A stretch of DNA of 64,000 bases from Desulfobacteraceae bacterium. GTDB lineage: Bacteria > Desulfobacterota > Desulfobacteria > Desulfobacterales > UBA5852. Positions within the stretch are counted from its first letter, which is position 1, and each line of letters opens with the position of its first letter. The stretch covers positions 337,742 to 401,741 of the forward strand of contig JABZFP010000041.1 of NCBI GenBank assembly GCA_014237395.1, in the 5' to 3' direction. Under the pieces are notes generated by a model that worked only from the letters and a program-made list of their open reading frames with translations, had not been told where the DNA came from and ran no database searches. Position numbers and translations under genes: made by a program. This document shows, in pieces, positions 48,480-57,093 of the stretch.

Positions 48480-49565
48480 CTAACGGATGTCTTCTCCAAA
48501 ATTCGGTGTCAAGGCTTTCCCGCTGGCGCCGGAATCCAATACGGCGCGGATTACCGCAAGGGTTTGCAGGGCGTCCTCACCGCTGGTGCGTGGGGCTTCT
48601 TCGCCACGGATGACCGCACAGAAGTGTTCGATCTGCCGGATTAAAGGGTCTTGTTCCTGGACCGGATTTTCTTCGGTTTGGATGGGATACTCCCAGCCGA
48701 TTTTGGACGGTGAGGCGTAGTGAACGCGTTTCATGGTCGGAAAGGCCAGGGTGCCTTCGGTTCCGAAAAACAGGTAGCAGTCCTCGTGGGTGTTGAAATA
48801 GGCCGGGTTCTCACCGGTAGTGGCCTCATAGGACCAGCGGGAGGGAACACAGTCGGAGGTCACAACCGTCCCCAGGGCGCCATTACTGAACCGTAACGCC
48901 ACACAGGCCGTGTCTTCCACCTCAAAGTCCCTTACGGACGAACTCACTTGAGCGTAAACATTCTGGATTTCGCCACAAATGTAGCGCAGATTATCCACGT
49001 CGTGGATCATGTTGATCAACACGGGGCCTCCGCCGGGCTTTCGGCGCCATTCGACATTGAAGTAGTCGGTCGGTTTCAGCAGAGTCCAGAGGACCGACAC
49101 GGCCACCAGGCGGCCGATTTTACCGGACTGGACAACTTCCCGGGCGGTTTCCACCAGCGGGTTGAACCGCCGGTGATGGCCCACCAGCAGCTGAACCTTG
49201 CGTTTCTCGGCGCAGGCGATCAAGTCGCGGGCGGCCTGCACATCCGAGGCGATGGGCTTTTCCACCAAAAGGTGTACCCCGTGTTCGGCGCAGGCGATCC
49301 CAACTGAGGCGTGGCGTTCCGTCGGCGTTGCGATGATAACCCCATCGGGTTTTTCGGCGCTGATCATTTCCTGGTAATCGTCGTAGCAGACGACCGTTAG
49401 GTCTTCCGCCAAATGGTGGGTCGCCGAATTCGGGTCGGCGATGCCCACCAGACGGCATCCAGGCAGACCGGCAGCGATGGCGGCATGTTTGGCGCCGACA
49501 AGGCCGGCGCCTATTACACCCAGCCGAATGGGAGGTTTGTTTTCTGTTTCTGAGGATGGTTTCAT
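48480..49565 (-). CDS. Gfo/Idh/MocA-family NAD(P)-dependent oxidoreductase
   Basis: About 361 residues. The Rossmann loop is LGVIGAGLVGAKHAA. The EKP motif appears as VEKPIAS near residue 105, and the catalytic-region DVDNLRY histidine-containing helix follows near 190. Family members oxidise inositols, sugars or cyclitols, so it could act on a cyclitol substrate brought in by the TRAP system. The ATG at 49565 has only a weak ribosome site. It is 11 bp upstream of the TPP enzyme gene. Confidence 0.85.
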   Translation of the reverse strand: MKPSSETENKPPIRLGVIGAGLVGAKHAAIAAGLPGCRLVGIADPNSATHHLAEDLTVVCYDDYQEMISAEKPDGVIIATPTERHASVGIACAEHGVHLLVEKPIASDVQAARDLIACAEKRKVQLLVGHHRRFNPLVETAREVVQSGKIGRLVAVSVLWTLLKPTDYFNVEWRRKPGGGPVLINMIHDVDNLRYICGEIQNVYAQVSSSVRDFEVEDTACVALRFSNGALGTVVTSDCVPSRWSYEATTGENPAYFNTHEDCYLFFGTEGTLAFPTMKRVHYASPSKIGWEYPIQTEENPVQEQDPLIRQIEHFCAVIRGEEAPRTSGEDALQTLAVIRAVLDSGASGKALTPNFGEDIR

Positions 49566-49591
49566 CCGTGTTTTCCGGGACAATTAAACGG

Positions 49592-50998
49592 TTAAAATGT
49601 TTCCGTATTGTAGAATTCCCCAAACAGCTCCTTATCCGATGGCCGGTCTTCCGGGATGGGTCGGGCCACCCAGGTGTAGTTCAGATAATGCTTCAGGTTG
49701 ATATTTTCATTGGTGATGTTACCGGCCCAGACGCCGCAGCCCATGCTGGATGTCATGGGCATGCCATTGTTGAACGCGCCGGCATTGGCTTTGGACTGGG
49801 GTTGACGCACCATCATGCGGCTCACCGGGGCGACCATAGCCAGGCGGTGGATATGGTCGTCGTCGAAGGAATAGATGCCGCAGGAGTGCCCTTTGCCCTG
49901 TACGTCATAGATCTGCTTGATCATTGTCAGGGCCTTATCAAAGCCGCTGTATTTGAAGATTGACAGAAGTGTTCCAAGTTTCTCGGTAGAGAATAGATGC
50001 TCTCGGCCGATCTTGTCTTCCCTGACAATGATGAATTTCCGGTCGTCAGGAATCTTAAAGCCTGCTTTTTCGGCTATTTTCTGCGGCGGGCAGGCAATGG
50101 TGTCGAAGGTTCGGTGCCCCTCGGCATCCCAGTAGATGGCCAGAATCTTGGTTTTCTCTTCATCGGAGGCCAGGTAGCCGCCTTCCTTTTGTAACTGCTC
50201 CAGAAAGCGGTCGTAAATGGTCGCCTCCACCAGCAGGTTGCCGTCTGCCGAACATCCGGAGCCGAAATCGGAGGTCTTGCTGAGCCGGGTGTTCAACGCG
50301 GCCTCTTCGATATCGGCGGTTTCGTCGATCACCATGGTGGAGTTGCCCTGTCCGGCGGCATAGGCCGGTTTACCGGACTGGTGGGCGGACTTGGCCATGG
50401 CCGGACCGCCGGTTGCGATGGTAAGGTCGCAGATGGCCATGATTTCTTGGGCCATGGGGATGCTCGGTTTCTCGACACAGACATAGAGATCTTCGGGGAA
50501 ACCGATCTTCTTCAAGGCTGCCCGCATCACCTTCACGGTCTCGAAAGAGGTCTTCTTGGCGCGCGGGTGGGGGGAAAAAATAACCGCATTCTTGGCCTTG
50601 AGAGCGTAGATGCCCATGCCCGGAGGGGTCAGGGCCGGGTTGGTGGTGGGCACCAGCCCGGCAACCACACCGACGGGCTTGGCGTATTTGACAAGCCCCT
50701 TTTCCGGTATCTCTTCAACGATACCGATGCTTTCCTGTCGCAGGGCATCCCGCAGGATCCCCATGATCTTGAAGCGCTTGTTGGGACGACCGGCCCGGTC
50801 GCCCAATCCGCTTTCATCCACTCCCATTTGGGCCAGGCGGGTAAAGGTTTTCTCGTTGGCCGTGGCCCACCCCACCGCCTGAATCGCCCGGTCGATGGTG
50901 GCCTGGTCATAGTCCTCGATCAATTTTTGCGCCGCCCGGGCCTTTGCCAGCAAGGCTTGGGCAGCCTGTTTTTCTTCTTCGGTAATGGGTCTTGCCAC
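49592..50998 (-). CDS. Acylating (CoA-dependent) aldehyde dehydrogenase, SauS/EutE-like
   Basis: A 468-residue aldehyde dehydrogenase. The nucleophile is the Cys of SDFGSGCSADGNLLVE near residue 237, and PVGVVAGLVPTTNPALTPPG opens the cofactor-binding region, as in AdhE N-terminal, EutE and sulfoacetaldehyde dehydrogenase SauS. It should convert an aldehyde plus CoA to acyl-CoA with NAD(P). I lean to the SauS side by sequence style but cannot prove the substrate. It starts with GTG after a perfect AAGGAGG. Confidence 0.85.
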   Translation of the reverse strand: MARPITEEEKQAAQALLAKARAAQKLIEDYDQATIDRAIQAVGWATANEKTFTRLAQMGVDESGLGDRAGRPNKRFKIMGILRDALRQESIGIVEEIPEKGLVKYAKPVGVVAGLVPTTNPALTPPGMGIYALKAKNAVIFSPHPRAKKTSFETVKVMRAALKKIGFPEDLYVCVEKPSIPMAQEIMAICDLTIATGGPAMAKSAHQSGKPAYAAGQGNSTMVIDETADIEEAALNTRLSKTSDFGSGCSADGNLLVEATIYDRFLEQLQKEGGYLASDEEKTKILAIYWDAEGHRTFDTIACPPQKIAEKAGFKIPDDRKFIIVREDKIGREHLFSTEKLGTLLSIFKYSGFDKALTMIKQIYDVQGKGHSCGIYSFDDDHIHRLAMVAPVSRMMVRQPQSKANAGAFNNGMPMTSSMGCGVWAGNITNENINLKHYLNYTWVARPIPEDRPSDKELFGEFYNTETF

Positions 50999-51492
50999 GT
51001 CAACCTCCTTGCCATTGCAGACGATTCATATCTTATGGATATTGGGATTAGTCGGCATCCATTCGATGGCGGTACCAAACCTTATCTTTGTCGCAACCGT
51101 TCACGATAAAGCAGAAAAAGGGGTGCCTGGTTGAGGACCATATCGATGACTGCCAGGGTCGGGATAGCGATATAGAGATGAATGAACAGTTCCTGGAGCA
51201 CCAATTCATTGTTGTTCCGACTGGACATCAGAACTTAGGCAAGTGGGCGTGCTGTTAAAAAAGACTTGTAATATGCAATTGGATCGTGATATTCTGCCCA
51301 GTAGAACTCATTTCTGTTCTGCAGAATATAGTGATGAAATGCCCCTGTCAAGTCCTTTTTAAAGCGCTGATTTCGGGTGGCATTATAGAAGAATTCATAG
51401 AGGAGACCTCTCGAATTTTGCGCCGGGTGGTTTTGGGCGTTGCCTGAAACAGGATACATGATAAGCAAGAGGCTCAACAGGAGGAAGCTTAA
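50999..51492. other. Divergent control region of the catabolic island
   Basis: Nearly 500 bp between the leftward aldehyde dehydrogenase set and the rightward lyase-IclR set. The IclR product probably binds here. Part of it (51235-51459) is A+T-rich and carries small minus-strand open frames listed separately. No confident promoter was picked. Confidence 0.4.
51235..51459 (-). CDS. Possible small protein, 74 residues
   Basis: A frame from ATG 51459 to the stop at 51235 encodes an aromatic-rich protein (GLLYEFFYNATRNQRF, later NEFYWAEYHDPIAYYKSF) with codon use unlike the window. Upstream in frame, without a start codon, are residues resembling a signal peptide. No ribosome site and no recognised family. 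It may be a gene remnant or chance. Confidence 0.25.
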   Translation of the reverse strand: MYPVSGNAQNHPAQNSRGLLYEFFYNATRNQRFKKDLTGAFHHYILQNRNEFYWAEYHDPIAYYKSFLTARPLA

Positions 51493-52413
51493 ATGACGTT
51501 TAACCCGCCAAGTGATGCCGTCCTCATCGAGGACGAAGCCCTCCGCGATGGGCTTCAGATGGAATCCCGTATTTTCAGCCTGGAGGAGAAGCTCCAGGTT
51601 TTTAAGTTGCTCAAGACCGCCGGGGTCCCCCGCGTTCAGGTGGGTTCGTTTGTTCATCCGAAAATCGTGCCCCAGATGGCGGACACGGATGCCTTCATCC
51701 AGGCTATCCCGGAAGCGGATCGGCACCTGACATCCGCCTTGATCCTGAATGAAAAGGGATTGGATCGCGCTCTGGCGAGCGGTGTCGCGCATCTGAGCAT
51801 GTCGGTTTCGGTGAGCGACACCCACAGCCGGAAAAATGCCCGGCGCCCGGCAGCCGAGGCCCTCGACGCCATGACAGAACTGATTCGTCAGGCCCTGTCC
51901 TCGGGTCTGGATGTCCGCGCCGGCTTGCAATGCGCCTTCGGCTGCGTGTACGAGGGCGCCATCGCCGAGACGGCTGTTTTAAAGGCGACCGAGAAAATGG
52001 TGCAGACCGGAGTCCGGGAAATCAATCTGGCCGACACCACGGGCATGGCCACCCCGCTCACCATCCGAAGTCTGATCCAAAGGGTTCGCGAGGCCTTTCC
52101 TGATACACGGCTGTCATTACATCTGCACGATACCCGAGGCCTCGCGCTGGCGAACATGTTTGCCGGTTATGAAACCGGTATCCGCATTTTCGACACCTGC
52201 GCGGGAGGCCTGGGCGGCTGCCCCTTCGTCAAAGGCGCGGCCGGCAACGTTCCCACCGAAGATGCCGTGCAAATGTTCGAGAGCATGGGGGTTGCGACTG
52301 GCATCGCCATCGAGACGCTGTGTGAAGCCGTGGCCTATCTCGAAAACAAATTGGAGCGTCAACTGCCCGGGCGCATGAAAAGGGTCTTGGACCACCGGAG
52401 GAGCTGTGAATAA
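51493..52413 (+). CDS. HMG-CoA lyase-like DRE-TIM metallolyase
   Basis: A 306-residue lyase. The DRE-type motif is EDEALRDGLQ near residue 13. Metal ligands are HLHDTRG near 197, and the HMG-CoA lyase signature GGLGGCPFVKGAAGNVPTED, with the active-site cysteine, is near 240. It should cleave a 3-hydroxy-3-methylacyl-CoA-type substrate to acetyl-CoA and a ketone acid. AGGAGG lies 7 bp before the ATG. It overlaps the IclR gene by 8 bp. Confidence 0.85.
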   Translation: MTFNPPSDAVLIEDEALRDGLQMESRIFSLEEKLQVFKLLKTAGVPRVQVGSFVHPKIVPQMADTDAFIQAIPEADRHLTSALILNEKGLDRALASGVAHLSMSVSVSDTHSRKNARRPAAEALDAMTELIRQALSSGLDVRAGLQCAFGCVYEGAIAETAVLKATEKMVQTGVREINLADTTGMATPLTIRSLIQRVREAFPDTRLSLHLHDTRGLALANMFAGYETGIRIFDTCAGGLGGCPFVKGAAGNVPTEDAVQMFESMGVATGIAIETLCEAVAYLENKLERQLPGRMKRVLDHRRSCE

Positions 52414-53200
52414 AACTGGCCGCAAACCGGTCAAGGAATCCGACCGGCAGATCGACACGGTCGCCAAAGCCCTATGCATCATGGACTGCTTTACGGCCGC
52501 CGAACCCGAACTGTCGCTCAAACAGCTCAGCGAAAAGACCGGGCTCTACAAAAGCCGTATTATTCGTCTGTGTGGCACGCTCGTAGCTCACGGATTTCTG
52601 ATCCGGACGCCTGCCGGAACGCACAAGCTCGGTCCCAAGCTGATGATTCTCGGGAAGGTCTACGAAAGGACCAACCCCTTGTCCGCTGTTGCCCGGCCAA
52701 TCATGAAGGACCTCTCCGCGTTGACGGGCGAATCCACCAAGCTTTTCGTGATCGAAGGCACCAAGCGGCTTTGTCTTGTCAGGGAAAAAGGCCCTTCCCC
52801 GCTTCAATACGCCATCAACGAAGGTGAAACCCAGGCAATCTACGCCGGGGCGGGCGGTAAGTTGCTATTGGCGTTTGCGCCCGAAGCATTTCAGGAAGAA
52901 ATCATTCGACAACGCCGCGAGAAATTTACGGACGCTACGATTACCGACCCGGACGCGCTTCAAAAAGAGCTGGAAACCATTCGTCGCCAGGGCTACGCTT
53001 TCAGCAAGGGCGAACTCGTCTCCGAGGTGGCCGGCTTGGCGGCACCGGTATATGACTGTGACGGCCTAGTATGCGCTGCGCTGAACATTGCCGGCCCCAA
53101 GCAGCGATTTGCCGATGATCGCCGCAAAAAGATGCTGGCGCAGCTGCTCGCTGCGGCCCAGGAGTTGTCGACGTTGCTGGGCAACCGGGCGCGTGCGTGA
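52406..53200 (+). CDS. IclR-family transcriptional regulator
   Basis: A 264-residue regulator. The N-terminal winged helix (KALCIMDCFTAAEPELSLKQLSEKTGLYKSRIIRL) is followed by the IclR effector-binding domain, with LVREKGPSPLQYAINEG, AIYAGAGGKLLLAF and the GYAFSKGELVSEVAGLAAPV loop. It most likely controls the divergent catabolic operon and its own. It starts with GTG after GGAGGAG, inside the end of the lyase gene, so translation is coupled. Confidence 0.9.
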   Translation: MNKTGRKPVKESDRQIDTVAKALCIMDCFTAAEPELSLKQLSEKTGLYKSRIIRLCGTLVAHGFLIRTPAGTHKLGPKLMILGKVYERTNPLSAVARPIMKDLSALTGESTKLFVIEGTKRLCLVREKGPSPLQYAINEGETQAIYAGAGGKLLLAFAPEAFQEEIIRQRREKFTDATITDPDALQKELETIRRQGYAFSKGELVSEVAGLAAPVYDCDGLVCAALNIAGPKQRFADDRRKKMLAQLLAAAQELSTLLGNRARA

Positions 53201-53306
53201 GATGTATGGCTGCTGCTGCAACTCTCGCCGTGATCGATCTCCCAAACCATCGGCCTCAAGGAACTGATCATCATTAATGCGGCAAACCATAATAGGAGAA
53301 TGAGGC

Positions 53307-54080
53307 ATGCGACTGCAAAGCAAGAAAACTTTGAAGATCAGAGACAAGATCCTTGGCGGGCCGGTCCCCCTGATTTGTCTACCCCTGGTGGCCACCGATC
53401 GGAATTCGCTTCTCGAGCAGGCGCGGGAGGTATGTTCATTTGATCCAGATGTGATCGAATGGCGGGTGGACAAGCTCGATGCGATCCTGGATACGGATGC
53501 CGTATTGGCGGACCTGGGCGCGCTTCGAAAAACCATCGGCAATATCCCGTTGATCTTTACCTGCCGCGTGATCCACGAGGGCGGGTTCCAGGAAATCGCT
53601 GCCGAAGAGCGTCTTCATTTAAACAAGGCGGTTATCGCATCAGGCCAAATCGATCTCATCGATACGGAGATGTCCAACGGTGAAACCATGGTGGCCGAAA
53701 TGAAAGCGGCCTGCCGGAATGCCGACTGTCCATTGATTTTGTCCTATCACAATTTCGATGAAACCCCGGATGAGGCCTTTATCCTGGACCGTCTGGTCAC
53801 GGCCGGTAAGCTGGGAGCGGACATCGCCAAGGTGGCCGTCATGCCGAAAAGCTACAAAGACGTGCTGACCCTGCTCAGTGTCACCTACACGGCCCGGACC
53901 GAACGGCTGGACATCCCCATCATCACCATGTCCATGGGGGCCGAGGGGGGCATCACGCGGATCGCCGGCGGGCTGTTCGGCTCCGACCTGACCTTTGCCC
54001 TCGGCAGCGCCAGCTCGGCTCCGGGGCAGATTCCCATCGCTGATTTGCGTAAGGCCTGGTCGGCACTTCCCTTTAGTTAA
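53307..54080 (+). CDS. aroD: 3-Dehydroquinate dehydratase, type I
   Basis: A 257-residue class I AroD. It has EWRVD, the catalytic histidine in ILSYHNFDETP near residue 150, the Schiff-base Lys in ADIAKVAVMP near residue 177, and TMSMGAEGGITRIAGGLFGSDLTF at the end. It makes 3-dehydroshikimate in the shikimate pathway, or acts in quinate breakdown in other organisms. AGGAGA precedes the ATG. aroE follows after a 425-bp gap. Confidence 0.94.
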   Translation: MRLQSKKTLKIRDKILGGPVPLICLPLVATDRNSLLEQAREVCSFDPDVIEWRVDKLDAILDTDAVLADLGALRKTIGNIPLIFTCRVIHEGGFQEIAAEERLHLNKAVIASGQIDLIDTEMSNGETMVAEMKAACRNADCPLILSYHNFDETPDEAFILDRLVTAGKLGADIAKVAVMPKSYKDVLTLLSVTYTARTERLDIPIITMSMGAEGGITRIAGGLFGSDLTFALGSASSAPGQIPIADLRKAWSALPFS

Positions 54081-54169
54081 TTTTAGTCTAAAGCCTTCAT
54101 TTCTGGTGGAGGATCTGGCGATCCTGGTGGATCTATTATATTGTTTGTTCATTTTCTTCCGCGTGGCAG

Positions 54170-54345
54170 AAAACGAACCAAAAGAAGACGTTCGTGTCCC
54201 GCTTGACCCTGCGCGTCGTCGCGGCGACCGGAGCACGCGGAAACTCGCCCCGCTTTCAGCGGAGCCCAGACAGTCCGCGTGCTTTATTCCGTTCGCCCCG
54301 CCAATGCTCGGCGCGGGACAAAGGGGAATCAAACCAAAGTCCTGA
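54170..54345. repeat. Structured intergenic element between aroD and aroE
   Basis: AGCACGCGGA (54232-54241) pairs perfectly with TCCGCGTGCT (54274-54283), enclosing a CCGCT/AGCGG hairpin. The preceding CGTGGCAGAAAACGAACCAAAAGAAGACG-like text resembles dispersed intergenic repeats known from other proteobacteria. Translated frames here have non-coding composition. The remainder of 54081-54505 shows nothing further. Confidence 0.35.
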
Positions 54346-54505
54346 AAAGCGATATGAAGCCACCATCCTGGGCTACTGAATGCCGCCTGATTTGAGGGTG
54401 GAGACGTGCGTCACCGGGGTGGGCGGTTTCGCGCCGGGCATGCTGTCATCGGGTCAGCACTGGGTTGGGGATGAATCGCGCTTTTGGCAAGAAAGGAAAG
54501 CAACC

Positions 54506-55366
54506 ATGGCTGTGGTGGATGTCAATACGAAACTGGTTGGACTTTTGGGCAACCCCCTGGGGCACAGCTTCTCGCCGGCCATGCACAACAAGGCTTTTGA
54601 GACCCTCGGTCTGAATTACTTCTACCTGCCCATCGAGGTGACGGCGGAAGATTTGCCTGCCGTCGCGGCCGGCATCGCCAAAATGAATTTCGCGGGCTAC
54701 AACATCACCATCCCCCACAAGATCCGCATCATGGACTGCCTGGACGCCATCGACCCCCTGGCCCTGGCCATCGGCGCCGTCAATACCGTTATCGTGGAAA
54801 ACGGTCGTACCACCGGCTATAACACCGACGGTGAGGGCTTTGTGCAATCCCTGGAGACGGAAACCGGTATCGCGGTGGGCGGGAAATGCTATCTCATCAT
54901 CGGCGCCGGAGGGGCGGCACGCGCCATCGCCATGACGCTGGCCTTCAAAGGGGCTGAAAAGATTTTCCTCTGCAACCGTACCGAACAGAAAGCCCATGAC
55001 CTGGCCGCTGAAATCAACACCAAGGTCAGCCCCTGCAGCGAGGTAGTCGCAAGGGAGCCCGCGCGCATCGGGGCGGCTGTCAGGCAAGCGGACGTCCTCA
55101 TCAACACCACCAGTGTCGGCATGCACCCCGATGAAGATCGGATTCCCATCGACGGTGATCTGATCCCCAACGGCCTGATCGTGAGCGATATCGTTTACAA
55201 TCCGGCCCGGACGAAACTGCTGCAGGTGGCCGAAGCAAAAAACGGCCGGATCGTTCCTGGCCTCGGGATGCTGGTCTACCAGGGCGCTGAGGCATTCCGG
55301 AAGTGGACGGGCGCGGAACCACCCGTGGACGTCATGTTCGAGGTCGTGCGGGCCCTGAAAGGGTAA
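54506..55366 (+). CDS. aroE: Shikimate dehydrogenase (NADP+)
   Basis: A 286-residue AroE. The substrate-binding GNPLGHSFSPAMHN is near residue 15. The catalytic Lys is in NITIPHK, GAVNTV and NTDGEGF follow, and the nucleotide loop is IIGAGGAARAIAMTL. It reduces 3-dehydroshikimate to shikimate. The ATG at 54506 has AAAGGAAAG upstream; the frame extends further but with unrelated residues. Convergent with aroKB, 59 bp away. Confidence 0.95.
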   Translation: MAVVDVNTKLVGLLGNPLGHSFSPAMHNKAFETLGLNYFYLPIEVTAEDLPAVAAGIAKMNFAGYNITIPHKIRIMDCLDAIDPLALAIGAVNTVIVENGRTTGYNTDGEGFVQSLETETGIAVGGKCYLIIGAGGAARAIAMTLAFKGAEKIFLCNRTEQKAHDLAAEINTKVSPCSEVVAREPARIGAAVRQADVLINTTSVGMHPDEDRIPIDGDLIPNGLIVSDIVYNPARTKLLQVAEAKNGRIVPGLGMLVYQGAEAFRKWTGAEPPVDVMFEVVRALKG

Positions 55367-55425
55367 CGGCGGGTCGGCCGTCCCGAGGCGCGGGCTGACG
55401 GAAGTGGCGCGTAATTTGGGGACGT

Positions 55426-57009
55426 CTACCCCTGGACGTCTGCCAGGGTTTCGAGCACCTGCGCCTGGGTCACCGCATCAGTCACAAAGACATCGCCAAT
55501 CTCCCGAAAAAGAACAAACCGAATGCGACCAGAGGCGGCTTTTTTATCCCGCCGCATGGCCTGGTATACACCGGGCAGATTGATATGGGCCGGAATGCGG
55601 TTCGGCAGACCGGCATCTGTCAGAACCGGCTCTAGTCGATCCTGAAGTGACGGTGAACAATGGCCCAGGCGGGCCGACAGGTTGGCTGCCGCCACCAGGC
55701 CCATGGCCACAGCTTCGCCGTGGCGAATGGTGTGCTCGCATACCTGCTCGATGGCGTGGGCAAAGGTGTGCCCAAGGTTTAGAACGTTGCGGCGTCCCTG
55801 GTCGAAGGGGTCCTCCTGTACGATTCTTATCTTGACCTGAATGGCCTGGGCGACCAGGGCCTGGAGATCCGCAAGGGGAGGCACCAGCGTTCCAGCCTCC
55901 CGCGCCCAGCTCCCGCTTTCAATTCGGGCGAACAAGGCTGCGTCGTCGATCAGGCTGTGTTTGATCACCTCCGCCATGCCGGACGAGAATTCTTCCGGTG
56001 AAAGACTCTGCAAAGTTGCCACATCGGCGATCACCGCGGTGGGCTGTTTGAAGGCGCCGACCAAATTTTTTCCCTGGGGAAGATTAATGCCGGCCTTGCC
56101 GCCGATGCTCGTATCCACCATGGCCAGCAGGCTGGTGGGGCAATGCACCAGGTCCACGCCCCGCATGTAAACCGCCGCCACGAAACCGGCCAGTCCGCTG
56201 ATGACGGAACCGCCCAGGCCGATGATGGTGCCGCTGCGGTCAAAGCCTTTTTCAATGAGCTCTTCACAGATGGACTGCACCACGGTCAGGGTTTTATGCT
56301 GCTGGCCGGGGGGCACTTCGACAACCATGTCCACCGGCCCGCAGCTTTGCGCATATAAGGGTCCCGTATTGGTGTCGGTGATGACGGCCACCGGTCCGGC
56401 GATACCTGCCAGATTTTTGACAAACGGCAGCAGTCCACCGCCGACGATGTACTCATACCGCTTGCCGGCACCTGTGATCGGCACGCGCTGGTCCGGGTTG
56501 GCCTGAAAAATACCGACCAGATTCTTCGTGACGGCGTCGGGTGATTTTTCCGAAGTTACCATCTGGGGAAACTTCCCATAGTCTTCCTGGCGCTGCTGCA
56601 TCAGCTCGACGATGCGTTCCATGGGATTCGGCACCGCCAGCAGCGGCCGCTCCGTAGCCATATCCTTGGTGACCCGATCGAGAATCTCTTCCGGCGTGGC
56701 CACCAGGCAAAATACCCGTCCCGTGCTGCTGAGAGCGGCGGCGTTGTCAGGATCCAGCATCAGTCGTCCACCCGTCGAGATCACGATGCCCTGCCTGCCG
56801 GCCAGCTCGCGGGCGACCGAAGCTTCCATTTCCCGGAAAGCGACTTCGCCCATTTCCTGGAAGATCTCCGGAACAGTCTTCCCCGCGCGTTCCTGAATCA
56901 ATTCATCCGTGTCGACGAAGTCATAGGCTAATTGCTGCGCAATTTTTTTCCCGACGGTGGTTTTTCCGGTTCCCATGAATCCTGTTAGAACAATATTGGG
57001 CCTATCCAT
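55426..57009 (-). CDS. aroKB: Shikimate kinase / 3-dehydroquinate synthase fusion (AroK-AroB)
   Basis: A 527-residue fusion. Residues 1-170 are shikimate kinase (GFMGTGKTTVGKK Walker A, DTDELIQERAG, VISTGGRLML). Residues 185-527 are 3-dehydroquinate synthase, with metal ligands in GMAEVIKH and NLGHTFAHAIE and RHGEAVAMG. The usual GGGVxGDxAGF segment reads GGSVISGLAGF, so a Gly and an Asp near the NAD site are changed. Because a second, separate AroB lies directly upstream, the synthase half may be specialised. Third gene of the leader-controlled operon. Confidence 0.92.
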   Translation of the reverse strand: MDRPNIVLTGFMGTGKTTVGKKIAQQLAYDFVDTDELIQERAGKTVPEIFQEMGEVAFREMEASVARELAGRQGIVISTGGRLMLDPDNAAALSSTGRVFCLVATPEEILDRVTKDMATERPLLAVPNPMERIVELMQQRQEDYGKFPQMVTSEKSPDAVTKNLVGIFQANPDQRVPITGAGKRYEYIVGGGLLPFVKNLAGIAGPVAVITDTNTGPLYAQSCGPVDMVVEVPPGQQHKTLTVVQSICEELIEKGFDRSGTIIGLGGSVISGLAGFVAAVYMRGVDLVHCPTSLLAMVDTSIGGKAGINLPQGKNLVGAFKQPTAVIADVATLQSLSPEEFSSGMAEVIKHSLIDDAALFARIESGSWAREAGTLVPPLADLQALVAQAIQVKIRIVQEDPFDQGRRNVLNLGHTFAHAIEQVCEHTIRHGEAVAMGLVAAANLSARLGHCSPSLQDRLEPVLTDAGLPNRIPAHINLPGVYQAMRRDKKAASGRIRFVLFREIGDVFVTDAVTQAQVLETLADVQG

Positions 57010-57093
57010 AGCGTTTCATCCCATCTAACGAAACACAGCTTTGCAAAGGCGTCTCCAGTCAATGCCTTTTGCACCGGCGTTTCGGCAAAGATA

